Source: Lonepinella sp051851555
Lineage (GTDB): Bacteria > Pseudomonadota > Gammaproteobacteria > Enterobacterales > Pasteurellaceae
Assembly: GCF_051851555.1 (NCBI RefSeq)
Contig: NZ_JBPDVH010000004.1
Coordinates: 145,012-209,011, forward strand
Reading direction: 5' to 3'
DNA length: 64,000 bases
Part shown: positions 53,230 to 61,974 of the stretch, piece after piece
How positions within the stretch are numbered: the first letter of the stretch is position 1
Layout: every line of letters begins with the position of its first letter
The notes under the pieces: model-generated
Databases searched by the model: none
What the model was told of the DNA's origin: nothing
What the model saw: the letters and a program-made list of their open reading frames with translations, nothing else
Position numbers and translations under genes: made by a program

Positions 53230-54165
53230 ATGTACGATTTATTAGAAAAACTGGCCGACGGTCAAGCCTATTCTTTTGAAAATTTAACCGCGCTTTTAGG
53301 TTGTGATGACGAGGCATTATTGGCTCAAATTCAGCAATTACAACAACAAGGGATTCATCTTGATACCACGCTTGGCGAGGTAAAATTATTGCCCCAAACC
53401 GCTTTATTAAACCCTGAAAAATTACGCCAGCGTTTGCCTTATCAAGTGTTTTACCGTCCGGTGATTCATTCCACTAACCAATTTCTGCTAGAAAATATCA
53501 AACGCTTAAACAAAGGCGATATTTGCACTGCAGAATGTCAAACCGCAGGGCGAGGGCGACGGGGGCGGCAATGGATTTCGCCTTTTGCAAGCCAGTTAAT
53601 GTTGAGTTTTATTTGGCAAGTGGATGCCAGAAAGCCCCTTGATGGCTTAAGTTCTGTGGTTGCCATGGCGATAAATCATGCGTTAATCAAATTAGGCGGT
53701 ACCGACATTATGCTGAAATGGCCCAATGATATTTTGTTAAAAGGCCGAAAATTAGCCGGCATTTTAATTGAAATTGCGCATACCGAGAATGGTCAACTTA
53801 ATTTGGTGGTGGGGATTGGGTTAAATGTGGATATTCCCAAAGATAACCAACAAATTGACCAACGTTGGGCGAATTTAACCGAAATTTTGCCTAAAATAGA
53901 CCGCACTTCATTGTTAATTGCGTTGATCCAGCAGATTTATCAAGCATTAGACACCTTTGAGCAAACTGGCATAGATGCGGAATTTCAACGGAAATGGCAA
54001 GAGGTTGATGCTTATTTTGGCGAAACCGTCAATATTATCACCGAGAAACAAGTGATTTCAGGCGTGGAACAAGGCATTGATGAACGTGGTTATTTAAAAT
54101 TATTCACTGATAATGGTGAATTATTGACGTTTAATGGTGGAGAAGTGTCGTTGCGGAGAAAGTAA
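53230..54165 (+). CDS. birA: Biotin-protein ligase / biotin repressor BirA
   Basis: This 311-residue protein has an N-terminal helix-turn-helix (about 1-60), a ligase domain with the biotin-ATP motif GRGRRGRQW (around 118) and KWPNDILLKGRKLAGILIE (about 170), and a small C-terminal SH3-like domain. I use ATG 53230, 5 bases after GGA; a longer upstream frame overlaps guaB. With the HTH it should also repress biotin genes. Confidence 0.93.
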   Translation: MYDLLEKLADGQAYSFENLTALLGCDDEALLAQIQQLQQQGIHLDTTLGEVKLLPQTALLNPEKLRQRLPYQVFYRPVIHSTNQFLLENIKRLNKGDICTAECQTAGRGRRGRQWISPFASQLMLSFIWQVDARKPLDGLSSVVAMAINHALIKLGGTDIMLKWPNDILLKGRKLAGILIEIAHTENGQLNLVVGIGLNVDIPKDNQQIDQRWANLTEILPKIDRTSLLIALIQQIYQALDTFEQTGIDAEFQRKWQEVDAYFGETVNIITEKQVISGVEQGIDERGYLKLFTDNGELLTFNGGEVSLRRK

Positions 54166-54180
54166 AAAACATTAGAAATA

Positions 54181-54255
54181 TGGCTGGGGTACTAGGATTC
54201 GAACCTAGGGATGCTGAGATCAAAACCCAGTGCCTTACCGCTTGGCGATACCCCA
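54181..54255 (-). tRNA. tRNA-Gln (TTG), copy 1
   Basis: A 75-base cloverleaf begins TGGGGTATCGCCAAGCGG and carries anticodon TTG in the loop of CTGGG...CTCAG, with an encoded CCA end. It is identical to the copy 121 bases away. Confidence 0.96.
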
Positions 54256-54301
54256 ATTAAATTATCTTAAACAGATAGTGATTTGTTTTATTTGAATAGT
54301 A

Positions 54302-54376
54302 TGGCTGGGGTACTAGGATTCGAACCTAGGGATGCTGAGATCAAAACCCAGTGCCTTACCGCTTGGCGATACCCCA
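54302..54376 (-). tRNA. tRNA-Gln (TTG), copy 2
   Basis: Same sequence as copy 1, anticodon TTG, CCA encoded. Tandem duplication of tRNA-Gln is also found in the E. coli cluster. Confidence 0.96.
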
Positions 54377-54403
54377 CCTACTAAAAGAGTTGCAAACTGA
54401 AAA

Positions 54404-54486
54404 TGGTGCGGAAGGAGGGACTTGAACCCACACGCACAGGCGCCAGAACCTAAATCTGGTGCGTCTACCAATTTCGCCACTTCCGC
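54404..54486 (-). tRNA. tRNA-Leu (TAG)
   Basis: Class II tRNA beginning GCGGAAGTGGCGAAATTGG with a variable arm, loop TTTAGGT giving anticodon TAG, and an encoded CCA. Confidence 0.95.
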
Positions 54487-54507
54487 AATATATTGACCAC
54501 TTTAAAA

Positions 54508-54584
54508 TGGTGGCTACAGCGAGATTCGAACTTGCGACCCCAACATTATGAGTGTTGTGCTCTAACCGACTGAGCTATGTAGCC
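54508..54584 (-). tRNA. tRNA-Met (CAT), elongator
   Basis: A 77-base tRNA beginning GGCTACATAGCTCAGTCGG; loop CTCATAA gives anticodon CAT; CCA encoded. It resembles E. coli metT, an elongator. It is the first of the Met-Leu-Gln-Gln unit. Confidence 0.95.
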
Positions 54585-54723
54585 ATATTTTGCGTCACCG
54601 TAATCAGCGTTGCGGTGCGTATTATGCTTATTTCACGCTAACACGTCAACACTTTTTTCCTGATAATCACAAAATTGACGTTCGTTCGAATACAGATTAA
54701 ACAAATCGCCCTAAAATACGGCC

Positions 54724-55944
54724 TTACTCCTCCAAAAGATGTTGCAATAAACGGCCGTCTAACAATGCCCGTTTCACCAACGCAAATGCGCCGATCACAT
54801 CTTCATGATGTAATGCTGACACCACTAACGGCGTATTTTTCACAAAAGCGGGCAACGCATGGCTTTCAAGCGTCCGATGAATGGCAGCAAATAATGTATT
54901 TTTTGCCTGCGTAATTTCCCCCGAAATCACGATTTTTTCAGGGTTAAACATATTCACCGACATGGCCAACACTCGGCCAATTTGCACACCCACATGTTCA
55001 ATTAATTCCGTCGCCACCGCATCATGCTTATTACTGGCTTTGCAAATCGCCTCAATATCATGGCTTTCTAATGAGAGCCATTTACTTTGATAGCCATCTT
55101 CTAGCATTTGTTGCATTTTATTTTCAATGGCCTCATTGCTGACCACGGTTTCCAAACAGCCCACATTGCCACACAAACAGCGTTTTCCCAACGGATCCAC
55201 CTGAATATGGCCAATTTCACCCACGTTATTGCGGTAGCCTTGAAACACTTCGTGATTAATCACGATTCCCGCCCCGACACCACGATGAATGCGTAATAAC
55301 AGAGAATCATAGCAATCTTTGGTCACACCAAAATAATGTTCTGCTAAGGCCAAACTGCGCACATCTTGCCCGATATAACTCGGTAAATGAAAGCGTTCTT
55401 CGAGTCGTTGCACCAGATCCCAAGGTTCTGCAAGCGCAAAGTGCGGTAAATTTTCAATCAGATTATTTTGGCCATTCACAAACCCCGCAACCGTCACGCC
55501 AATGGCAATCAACTCACTGGATTTTGCTTGATTATCGGCAATAAATTTGTCTAATTGCTCAAATAAGAAATCTTCTAAATGGCTCAAATCCGACATATCA
55601 GGCAAATCAAAATGCTGATATTTCAGCAACTTGGCCGACAAATCCATGATAGCCAGTACAATTTCTTCTCGCCCCAAATGAATCAGTAACGTCCGAAAGG
55701 CTTTCTGTTCTGCCACAATCGAGGTAGCACGACGGCCCCCTGTGGATTCTTGCTGTTCCACTTCTTTAATTAACCCTCGAGCCAATAATGCCCGAGTAAT
55801 TTTGGTGACACTCGCCGGTGCCAACTGGCTTAATTCCGAAATTTTAATTCGTGAAATCGGTGCTTGTTGGTCGATTAATTTATACACCACCGCACTATTC
55901 ATCTGTTTAACCAAATCCACATTCACAATTTGATTAATTCGCAT
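54724..55944 (-). CDS. nagC: NagC-type ROK transcription regulator
   Basis: This 406-residue regulator has an N-terminal winged helix (NVDLVKQMNSAVVYKLIDQ; recognition region LAPASVTKITRALL) and a ROK sugar-kinase-like domain with the zinc-binding CLCGNVGCLE. It is close to E. coli NagC in nearly every block and ends LLQHLLEE. NagC senses GlcNAc-6-phosphate. It lies next to the tRNA group as in E. coli, but the nag genes are not in the window. Confidence 0.92.
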   Translation of the reverse strand: MRINQIVNVDLVKQMNSAVVYKLIDQQAPISRIKISELSQLAPASVTKITRALLARGLIKEVEQQESTGGRRATSIVAEQKAFRTLLIHLGREEIVLAIMDLSAKLLKYQHFDLPDMSDLSHLEDFLFEQLDKFIADNQAKSSELIAIGVTVAGFVNGQNNLIENLPHFALAEPWDLVQRLEERFHLPSYIGQDVRSLALAEHYFGVTKDCYDSLLLRIHRGVGAGIVINHEVFQGYRNNVGEIGHIQVDPLGKRCLCGNVGCLETVVSNEAIENKMQQMLEDGYQSKWLSLESHDIEAICKASNKHDAVATELIEHVGVQIGRVLAMSVNMFNPEKIVISGEITQAKNTLFAAIHRTLESHALPAFVKNTPLVVSALHHEDVIGAFALVKRALLDGRLLQHLLEE

Positions 55945-56016
55945 CCGCCAATCCTTATTTTACGCTATAAAATTTGTGTTATTTTACCTGAAAAAATCGC
56001 AAAAATTAACCGCAGT

Positions 56017-59000
56017 TTACAGAGATTTTGTGGAATCCAACATATCCCTAAACCATTTTTCCGTATTTTCGCTGATTTTTTCCAGATACTTGTTTAAGTC
56101 TGCGGTTTGTTTCAAAATACGCTGCCAATAAATATCACCCGCTTTGTATTTATCCCCCTCCGCCATGGTTTGAATGAATTGGTACTTAGCGCTATCTGTT
56201 TCTTTTTTTAAATAACCGCTAATGCCATCACTGACCGCTAACACGACCTGTTGTTCACCCGCTAAATAATCCGCAATATAAGATTGCAACAACGCTTGAG
56301 GAGCAAATTCAGGCTCCGTTAAAAAGGTTTTCCCAACTAAATTTTTCTTGTCTTTCCCATAAAAAATAGCCGGTAACAAAGGTTCATCTCCTGAACACAC
56401 ACGCAATATTAACCAATTCAGCCAATTCTCAATGGTATAGCTGTCCTTGTGTTTGCCCGCTTGCCATTGAATGCGTTGCAAACCGTTTTCAGTGCTGAAT
56501 AGTCGATCAATGTAACCACTTAATTGCACCAGTTGTCCTTTAATATTAAAGGTGAAATCAATGTAACGGCTTTCCATTGGTTTGCCTTGATAAGCGGCAA
56601 TCACCGTACGAAATTGTTCCACATCCGAGCGTAGTTGTTGTTGGTAAATCTGGGCAAATTCACCACGAGGCAATCGCCCTTTAACGGTTAATTTGGCAAA
56701 ATATTGTTCAATATCCAGATCTTCGTTCATTAACAAATCTTGTTGAATTTGATAAGTGTCTAAACCGTCTAAGGTAAAATATTCTGTATCGCTAATCTGC
56801 TCATCTTGATCACGATAATACACGCCAAGCCGTTGTTCAAAGAAAAACTGTACGGGATTTTTCACAAATTTAATTAATTGCTCACAATCAATCTTGACAG
56901 GCGTCATATCGACTTCAGTTGAAGAAGATGCGGCTTGCACAAAATCCAACGGTGGCTGATGTACATTGGCAATATTGGCCCATTGTTTGGCAAAAGTGCG
57001 GTGCGTTTCGCTAAAGTTTTTCGCACTCCAGGCGGTCATGGCGTGATATTGAACCAAAGCTTTTTTATCGCCTTGCGGTTGACAGTCCACATCCAGATTA
57101 TCATACAAATAATCCAATAATTGATTAACCAACACCGATGGTTCTAACGGACAATTATCAATAATCGATTGCCCCACATAACTGATATATAACCGTTGTT
57201 GTGCCGATAACAAGGCCTCAAGGAACAAATAACGATCATCATCACGGCGAAAACGATCGCCTTTTTGACGGTGATATTGCATTAAATCAAAACTATTTGG
57301 CGTCGTATGGCGTGGATAATCCTGTTCGTTCATACCTAACAAGCACACCACTTTAAATGGAATGGATCGCATTGGTAAGAGGGTACAAAAACTCACTTTC
57401 CCCACCAAGAATTTTAAACTATTCTCTGGTGCATTTAATTTTTCCGTCAACACATCCACCATCACCTCTGTGGTCAAAAGTTCATCCACTTGCCACGCTT
57501 GTAATGATTGGCTGACTTGCTGAATGCTGTTTTCAATATAACGCAACATGTCGATGGTATGCGCTTCCTCACTAAAGAAATCCGCCAGTAACGCCGTCAA
57601 TGCTGTTTCCCATTGCGTCACAGTATGCGGTTGAGACAAGGTGATTTGCCAGCTATGTAACTGTTCAATAAAGCGAGCCAATGCCCCCACTAAGCGACTG
57701 TTCAGCCCATAACTATTATCAAAGCCCAGATTTTCTTGTTGCCAAATACCATTTTCTTCACGTAGTGCAAAACCCAATAACATGCGCTCCAACCCCGCTT
57801 GCCACGCATTGAAATTCACCCCTTGCGTACTGGATTTTTCCAATCCAAAACGAATGCCACTGTCCTTGACCCAATGGCGTAAATTATCCAGATCCCCTAG
57901 GGTGATCGAAAAACGTTGACTGATTGCGGGAATATCTAACAGTGCCAACACGTCTTCCGCACTAAATTGACTGTCTTTTAAGCGTAATAAATGCAAGAAC
58001 GTCGCCAACAAGACATCGCTTTCGGATAAGGTTTGATCCGCAATGGAAAACGGAATATAACGCTTATCTTCGCCCCATTTCCCTTTAGCATCTTGAATTT
58101 TTACTTGATACTGGCCAAAGACTGCCTGAATATAAGGCGCGTAGCGATCAATATTGGCCACCATAACCACAATATCTTTTGGTGTAAGGTCTTCATCTTG
58201 TTGAAAACATTGTAATAAATAATCGTGCAAGACTTCCACTTCACGCATTGGACTATGGCAAGCATGAAAAGACAAAGACGGATCCTGCGCTGTCCAATGC
58301 AACGATTTCCCTTGGCTAGGTGCCAACTGCAAAATTTTGCGTTTTACTTGGGTTAATAAATGCGAATCACCGGTTAATTCTGTATTGGCTTGAATTTCTT
58401 GGCTGTCTAATCGGCTTAATAAATAGAAAAAATCCCGTCCTAATTTGCCCCAAGTGGCCAACAAAGGATGACCGATGGATAAATGTTCATCTTCCGCCGT
58501 TAATTCTTGTTTATTGGCAAAATAATCTTCCAGTTGCGTGTCGTTAAACAAGGAAATCGCTTGCCCACTCTGCTGTTTGGTTAAGGTTTTCAACGCGCGT
58601 TTTTGGGCAAAAGTGGGATCTACAATATCGCCCCAATAATATTGGCTCGGGTTATTAAAGAACAGATGTACATCACAATGTTCTGCCATCACAGCCAAGG
58701 TGTCTAAATAAGTTTTTGGCAAGGCGGAAATACCAAAGATAAATAGGCGTTTGGGTAAATTTTTATAGCTCGATAATTGCAAATATTGACGGTATAAATT
58801 AGCACGGTGTTGTACAAGATGCCCCTCACTGGCAACCTCGCCAATCAAAGCACACCATAATTTCCCTTGCCACGCCACATCTTGCATAATTTGCTGTTTA
58901 AAACATTCATCCAACTGTTTTTGTTGGCTTAAAATCTCTTGTACAATGATCTCAGGTTGCTGTTGTTCCCAAGCCGTAATCCATTGAGGTCGATAAACCA

Positions 59001-59421
59001 AATATTGGTCAAAGAGATCGGCTATTTTACTGGCTAATTGATAGAGTTTGTGTTGTTCGGAATCAATCGAATAATGTAGATAATGCAAAATAGGTTGAAA
59101 ATCAAGTGGCTTAATCAACCCCATTAACCGCCACGTCATGGCCTCTTTACTAAATTGGCTTTGCTCCACTGCATTCGGCAACACATTTGGTAAATTATCC
59201 ACATATTGTTGCCAAATAAAACTGGCTGGCATGGGAAACTTGAAATTGGCCGCAATCCCTTGTTTCTCTGCTAACTGCAGTTGTAACCATTGCGCCATAC
59301 CAGGGCTTTGCACCAAAATGGTTTCCGTTTCAAAGGGATCATCCAAGGGCTCTCGCTTAATTAATTCACATAAAATATCTTTTTGCACGTCAAGATCATT
59401 AGAATGATAAATTTTAAACAT
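56017..59421 (-). CDS. recC: Exonuclease V subunit RecC
   Basis: This 1134-residue protein starts MFKIYHSNDLDVQKDILCELI and has the RecC pattern, including LVQSPGMAQWLQLQLAE near the start and a Cas4/nuclease-like C-terminal fold lacking catalytic residues. RecC recognises Chi in the RecBCD complex. It follows comNOPQ, as in H. influenzae. Confidence 0.95.
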   Translation of the reverse strand: MFKIYHSNDLDVQKDILCELIKREPLDDPFETETILVQSPGMAQWLQLQLAEKQGIAANFKFPMPASFIWQQYVDNLPNVLPNAVEQSQFSKEAMTWRLMGLIKPLDFQPILHYLHYSIDSEQHKLYQLASKIADLFDQYLVYRPQWITAWEQQQPEIIVQEILSQQKQLDECFKQQIMQDVAWQGKLWCALIGEVASEGHLVQHRANLYRQYLQLSSYKNLPKRLFIFGISALPKTYLDTLAVMAEHCDVHLFFNNPSQYYWGDIVDPTFAQKRALKTLTKQQSGQAISLFNDTQLEDYFANKQELTAEDEHLSIGHPLLATWGKLGRDFFYLLSRLDSQEIQANTELTGDSHLLTQVKRKILQLAPSQGKSLHWTAQDPSLSFHACHSPMREVEVLHDYLLQCFQQDEDLTPKDIVVMVANIDRYAPYIQAVFGQYQVKIQDAKGKWGEDKRYIPFSIADQTLSESDVLLATFLHLLRLKDSQFSAEDVLALLDIPAISQRFSITLGDLDNLRHWVKDSGIRFGLEKSSTQGVNFNAWQAGLERMLLGFALREENGIWQQENLGFDNSYGLNSRLVGALARFIEQLHSWQITLSQPHTVTQWETALTALLADFFSEEAHTIDMLRYIENSIQQVSQSLQAWQVDELLTTEVMVDVLTEKLNAPENSLKFLVGKVSFCTLLPMRSIPFKVVCLLGMNEQDYPRHTTPNSFDLMQYHRQKGDRFRRDDDRYLFLEALLSAQQRLYISYVGQSIIDNCPLEPSVLVNQLLDYLYDNLDVDCQPQGDKKALVQYHAMTAWSAKNFSETHRTFAKQWANIANVHQPPLDFVQAASSSTEVDMTPVKIDCEQLIKFVKNPVQFFFEQRLGVYYRDQDEQISDTEYFTLDGLDTYQIQQDLLMNEDLDIEQYFAKLTVKGRLPRGEFAQIYQQQLRSDVEQFRTVIAAYQGKPMESRYIDFTFNIKGQLVQLSGYIDRLFSTENGLQRIQWQAGKHKDSYTIENWLNWLILRVCSGDEPLLPAIFYGKDKKNLVGKTFLTEPEFAPQALLQSYIADYLAGEQQVVLAVSDGISGYLKKETDSAKYQFIQTMAEGDKYKAGDIYWQRILKQTADLNKYLEKISENTEKWFRDMLDSTKSL

Positions 59422-59454
59422 AATAGCCCCATGGGTGAGAATGAATTTCCTCCA

Positions 59455-59751
59455 TTATAAACTAATTTCACCTAAAATATACCGCACTTTCACCTGTTTT
59501 CCCGTACAAAAAATGCTAAAAGTCAGTTGGTTTTGTTGCACTTGGTTTTCACAAGGCAAGCCGAGAAATTGCCGTTGTTGCTGATTTTCCGCAATTTGAA
59601 TCGCTTGATAACGTTGATAAATTTCATTGGCGGTTTTCCGTTGGTGACTCGTCCATTGATTGATTGCCAGAAAAATGCCACTAAATAAGCTAAGCGCCAC
59701 GAGTAAGATCACTAAACTCATGCCTCGCTGAAATTTAGGGAATAAAATCAT
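59455..59751 (-). CDS. comQ: Competence pseudopilin ComQ
   Basis: This 98-residue protein has a short basic leader, FQRGMSLVILLVALSLF (prepilin-type helix after Gly) and a small C-terminal region. I use the ATG overlapping comP by 17 bases, which gives a normal prepilin leader; a longer frame would lie inside comP. It is the last gene before recC. Prepilin peptidase would process it; it belongs to the DNA-uptake machine. Confidence 0.82.
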   Translation of the reverse strand: MILFPKFQRGMSLVILLVALSLFSGIFLAINQWTSHQRKTANEIYQRYQAIQIAENQQQRQFLGLPCENQVQQNQLTFSIFCTGKQVKVRYILGEISL

Positions 59752-60421
59752 ACCATGTTTTCTCCACCTGTTGCCATTGACTGAAACCTTGCACAATGTC
59801 CGTGACCACCGCTTTTTTATAGGTTAAGGTCACCGAATCCGCTTTGCTAAATGCCCCTTGTGTAATCACCGCACCCGTGATTTTCCCCTTACCCACAATA
59901 TGCAACGCCCCCGTGGCAATCACCACCCCATTAATGTTGCTGCTAAGCTCCCATTCCGTATTCGCTTGATCAAACCAAAATAACGCATTGCTTTTATCGC
60001 TCGGAAACGCCTTAAGGTTTTGTATCGCATTGGCTTGGAATAATGTAAATGCCGAGGGATCCACAAATTTCTCAAATTGCCCCTCATTCAAATTTTTAGT
60101 TGGCGATTTCTTAAATAAGGCTTGTCGCTGACACCAGATAAATTGCTGATGTTCTTCACTATTTTCAGATGTCACCGCCACACTCGCCATATTTCCCGCT
60201 ACACTTAACGCCAACGTATCACACAAATGTCCTTGCTGTTGCTGAAATTGTTGTTGTAAACGGCTATGTTGCTGAACGTAACGGTGCCGTTGCATTGCCA
60301 TGGAAGAATGTAAGCGGAAATATTCATCATCAAACCATAAGGCCACCAATAACAGACTTGAAAGTAAAATAAGCAAACTCATAGTCACAAAACCGCGGTG
60401 TTTTTTCGCTAACTTTTGCAT
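59735..60421 (-). CDS. comP: Competence pseudopilin ComP
   Basis: This 228-residue protein has a short basic leader (MQKLAKKHRG) followed by a hydrophobic helix (FVTMSLLILLSSLL) and a globular region. It lacks the usual Glu5. It sits third in the comNOPQ operon. Confidence 0.82.
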   Translation of the reverse strand: MQKLAKKHRGFVTMSLLILLSSLLLVALWFDDEYFRLHSSMAMQRHRYVQQHSRLQQQFQQQQGHLCDTLALSVAGNMASVAVTSENSEEHQQFIWCQRQALFKKSPTKNLNEGQFEKFVDPSAFTLFQANAIQNLKAFPSDKSNALFWFDQANTEWELSSNINGVVIATGALHIVGKGKITGAVITQGAFSKADSVTLTYKKAVVTDIVQGFSQWQQVEKTWYDFIP

Positions 60422-60427
60422 TCCACA

Positions 60428-61159
60428 TTACTCCTTTGCCCATGGTTGATTCAACAACGGAATCACCACCGAACTTTCATACTGAATCTCTGGATATTGC
60501 TTTAATCGTCCAACCAAAGAAAGACTTAACCCCTTGTATTGCTTGCTATTATCTAACCAGTCAAGAGATAATGCCGTCACTTCATAACTGTCCTCATCCA
60601 ACACTTTGGTCCAACCTAAATCCTGACAGGCTTGTTGTTGCAAATAACTCTGGCATTCAGCTTTTTTACACTTCGTATTGGCTTTATTGCCATAAGTACG
60701 GCTTTCTAAAATCAAGCCGTTTTGACGATAGCCTAATAACTCACGCCCCACTTCCGAGGTGGCATTTTGTTCGTTTTTAGCACATTGTTTTGCAGTCGAC
60801 CCTAAACAACCATTCGCATCCAAATCATAAAAAAATAAAACACAATTATTTTTCACCGCACTTTCACCCGACATGGGATAAATCCCCACACTGGTTCCCA
60901 TTTCATCCAGTTCAAATAAAGAAAAATTTTCCTGTGTCACTTTCGAGGACAACGCACGAAAACCTACTCGCCGTAAATCTTTTGCCATGGTTTGCAAGGC
61001 CCGTTGTAATTCGGTTTGTAGTTGTAATCGCCTTAACATCTGTTGATTCTGCCGTTGTGAATCGGTATAAAATTGTACGATAACCCACAATAACAATGAT
61101 GATAACGTCAAGCTGATCATTAACCCCAACAGAGTTTGTCCTTTATAAAACTGCCTCAT
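60428..61159 (-). CDS. comO: Competence pseudopilin ComO
   Basis: This 243-residue protein has a prepilin leader (MRQFYKG) and helix QTLLGLMISLTLSSLLLW; Glu5 is replaced by Gly, as in minor pilins. Cysteines in the mature part may pair. Its start overlaps comN by 4 bases. Confidence 0.85.
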   Translation of the reverse strand: MRQFYKGQTLLGLMISLTLSSLLLWVIVQFYTDSQRQNQQMLRRLQLQTELQRALQTMAKDLRRVGFRALSSKVTQENFSLFELDEMGTSVGIYPMSGESAVKNNCVLFFYDLDANGCLGSTAKQCAKNEQNATSEVGRELLGYRQNGLILESRTYGNKANTKCKKAECQSYLQQQACQDLGWTKVLDEDSYEVTALSLDWLDNSKQYKGLSLSLVGRLKQYPEIQYESSVVIPLLNQPWAKE

Positions 61160-61680
61160 TCTTCAGCACTCCCACCACAAGCATTCTCAGCCTGATCATG
61201 TTTAAGACGAATTCGCCCCAAATTAGAAAATGAAAACAAGGTTCGAGATTGCGTATTTTGCAACATAAAACAGCCCGAATCTGACGAATTTCTGGTACCA
61301 TTAAAACTAATTAATTTTTGTGGATAATAGGCTTTCGCTACAATCATGGTCTGTTGTGGAGTAAGCGGTGAATAAAATTGGGCGGATAAATTTTCTGGGC
61401 AAAAATGTGGCTGAAAACAATCACAAATTGTGTCTGACTTAATTTGCGCCGTCACGCACCAACGTTGCTTACTGCTATCTCGATTCAGAACGAGATACCA
61501 AATTTGATTCGAATTTTCCACTCGTGCTTGTATTTGACGTAAAAACAAATATAACCGCTGTTGCTCTTTCGCTAAAATCCGTTGATTATCCCCTTGCCAA
61601 GCAGGCAAGCTCACCAACGCCAATATGCTAATAATCAACAAAGTGATCATCATTTCCAACAAAGTAAACCCATTTTTCAT
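61156..61680 (-). CDS. comN: Competence pseudopilin ComN
   Basis: This protein of about 174 residues has a class III leader MKNG followed by FTLLEMMITLLIISIL, with Glu5 present. I use ATG 61680 as start, because the 18 residues upstream do not fit a prepilin leader. It is the first gene of comNOPQ. A CRP-S-like site lies about 72 bases upstream, consistent with Sxy/CRP control of natural competence in the family. Confidence 0.87.
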   Translation of the reverse strand: MKNGFTLLEMMITLLIISILALVSLPAWQGDNQRILAKEQQRLYLFLRQIQARVENSNQIWYLVLNRDSSKQRWCVTAQIKSDTICDCFQPHFCPENLSAQFYSPLTPQQTMIVAKAYYPQKLISFNGTRNSSDSGCFMLQNTQSRTLFSFSNLGRIRLKHDQAENACGGSAEE

Positions 61681-61751
61681 CACATCTTCTCTTTTTTTTA
61701 ACCGCACTTTAAAAAGAAAATAGACAGGGTGCAAGAAACAGGATCATTTTT

Positions 61752-61767
61752 TGGAATGGAGATCACA
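61752..61767. promoter_or_regulatory. CRP-S-like competence site upstream of comN
   Basis: On the minus strand TGTGATCTCCATTCCA sits in TTTTG...CAAAA flanks. One half fits CRP well (TGTGA). The other half (TTCCA) departs from the TCGCA of CRP-S sites. A weak -10 (TATTTT, complement of 61717-61722) lies about 40 bases downstream. Confidence 0.45.
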
Positions 61768-61867
61768 AAATGAGGGGAAATAGGGTGACTGACAGGTTTT
61801 GTTATGAGAGTAAGAAAATGATTTTTTGATGATCTTCATCACCATTATCCAATAGCGAAGATCAAAT

Positions 61868-61932
61868 ATGAGAGTTTCCTTGTTTGTTTAGATGGAATAT
61901 TCACATTCCGATTCTAAACAGGAAACTCTCAT
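61868..61932. terminator. Long interrupted hairpin after the surface lipoprotein gene
   Basis: ATGAGAGTTTCC (61868-61879) pairs perfectly with GGAAACTCTCAT (61921-61932). Inside, TTTAGA/TCTAAA and GGAAT/ATTCC continue the stem. It lies 43 bases past the lipoprotein stop. There is no long T-run, so terminator function is inferred. Confidence 0.55.
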
Positions 61933-61974
61933 CTTTTAGCTTGATTTGTCAGATGAGATCTGATCGTCTAGCGC

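Noticed and set aside
54595..54723. Possible small RNA or terminator after nagC
   Set aside because: Only a weak CACCG/CGGTG stem without a T-run was seen, too little to call.
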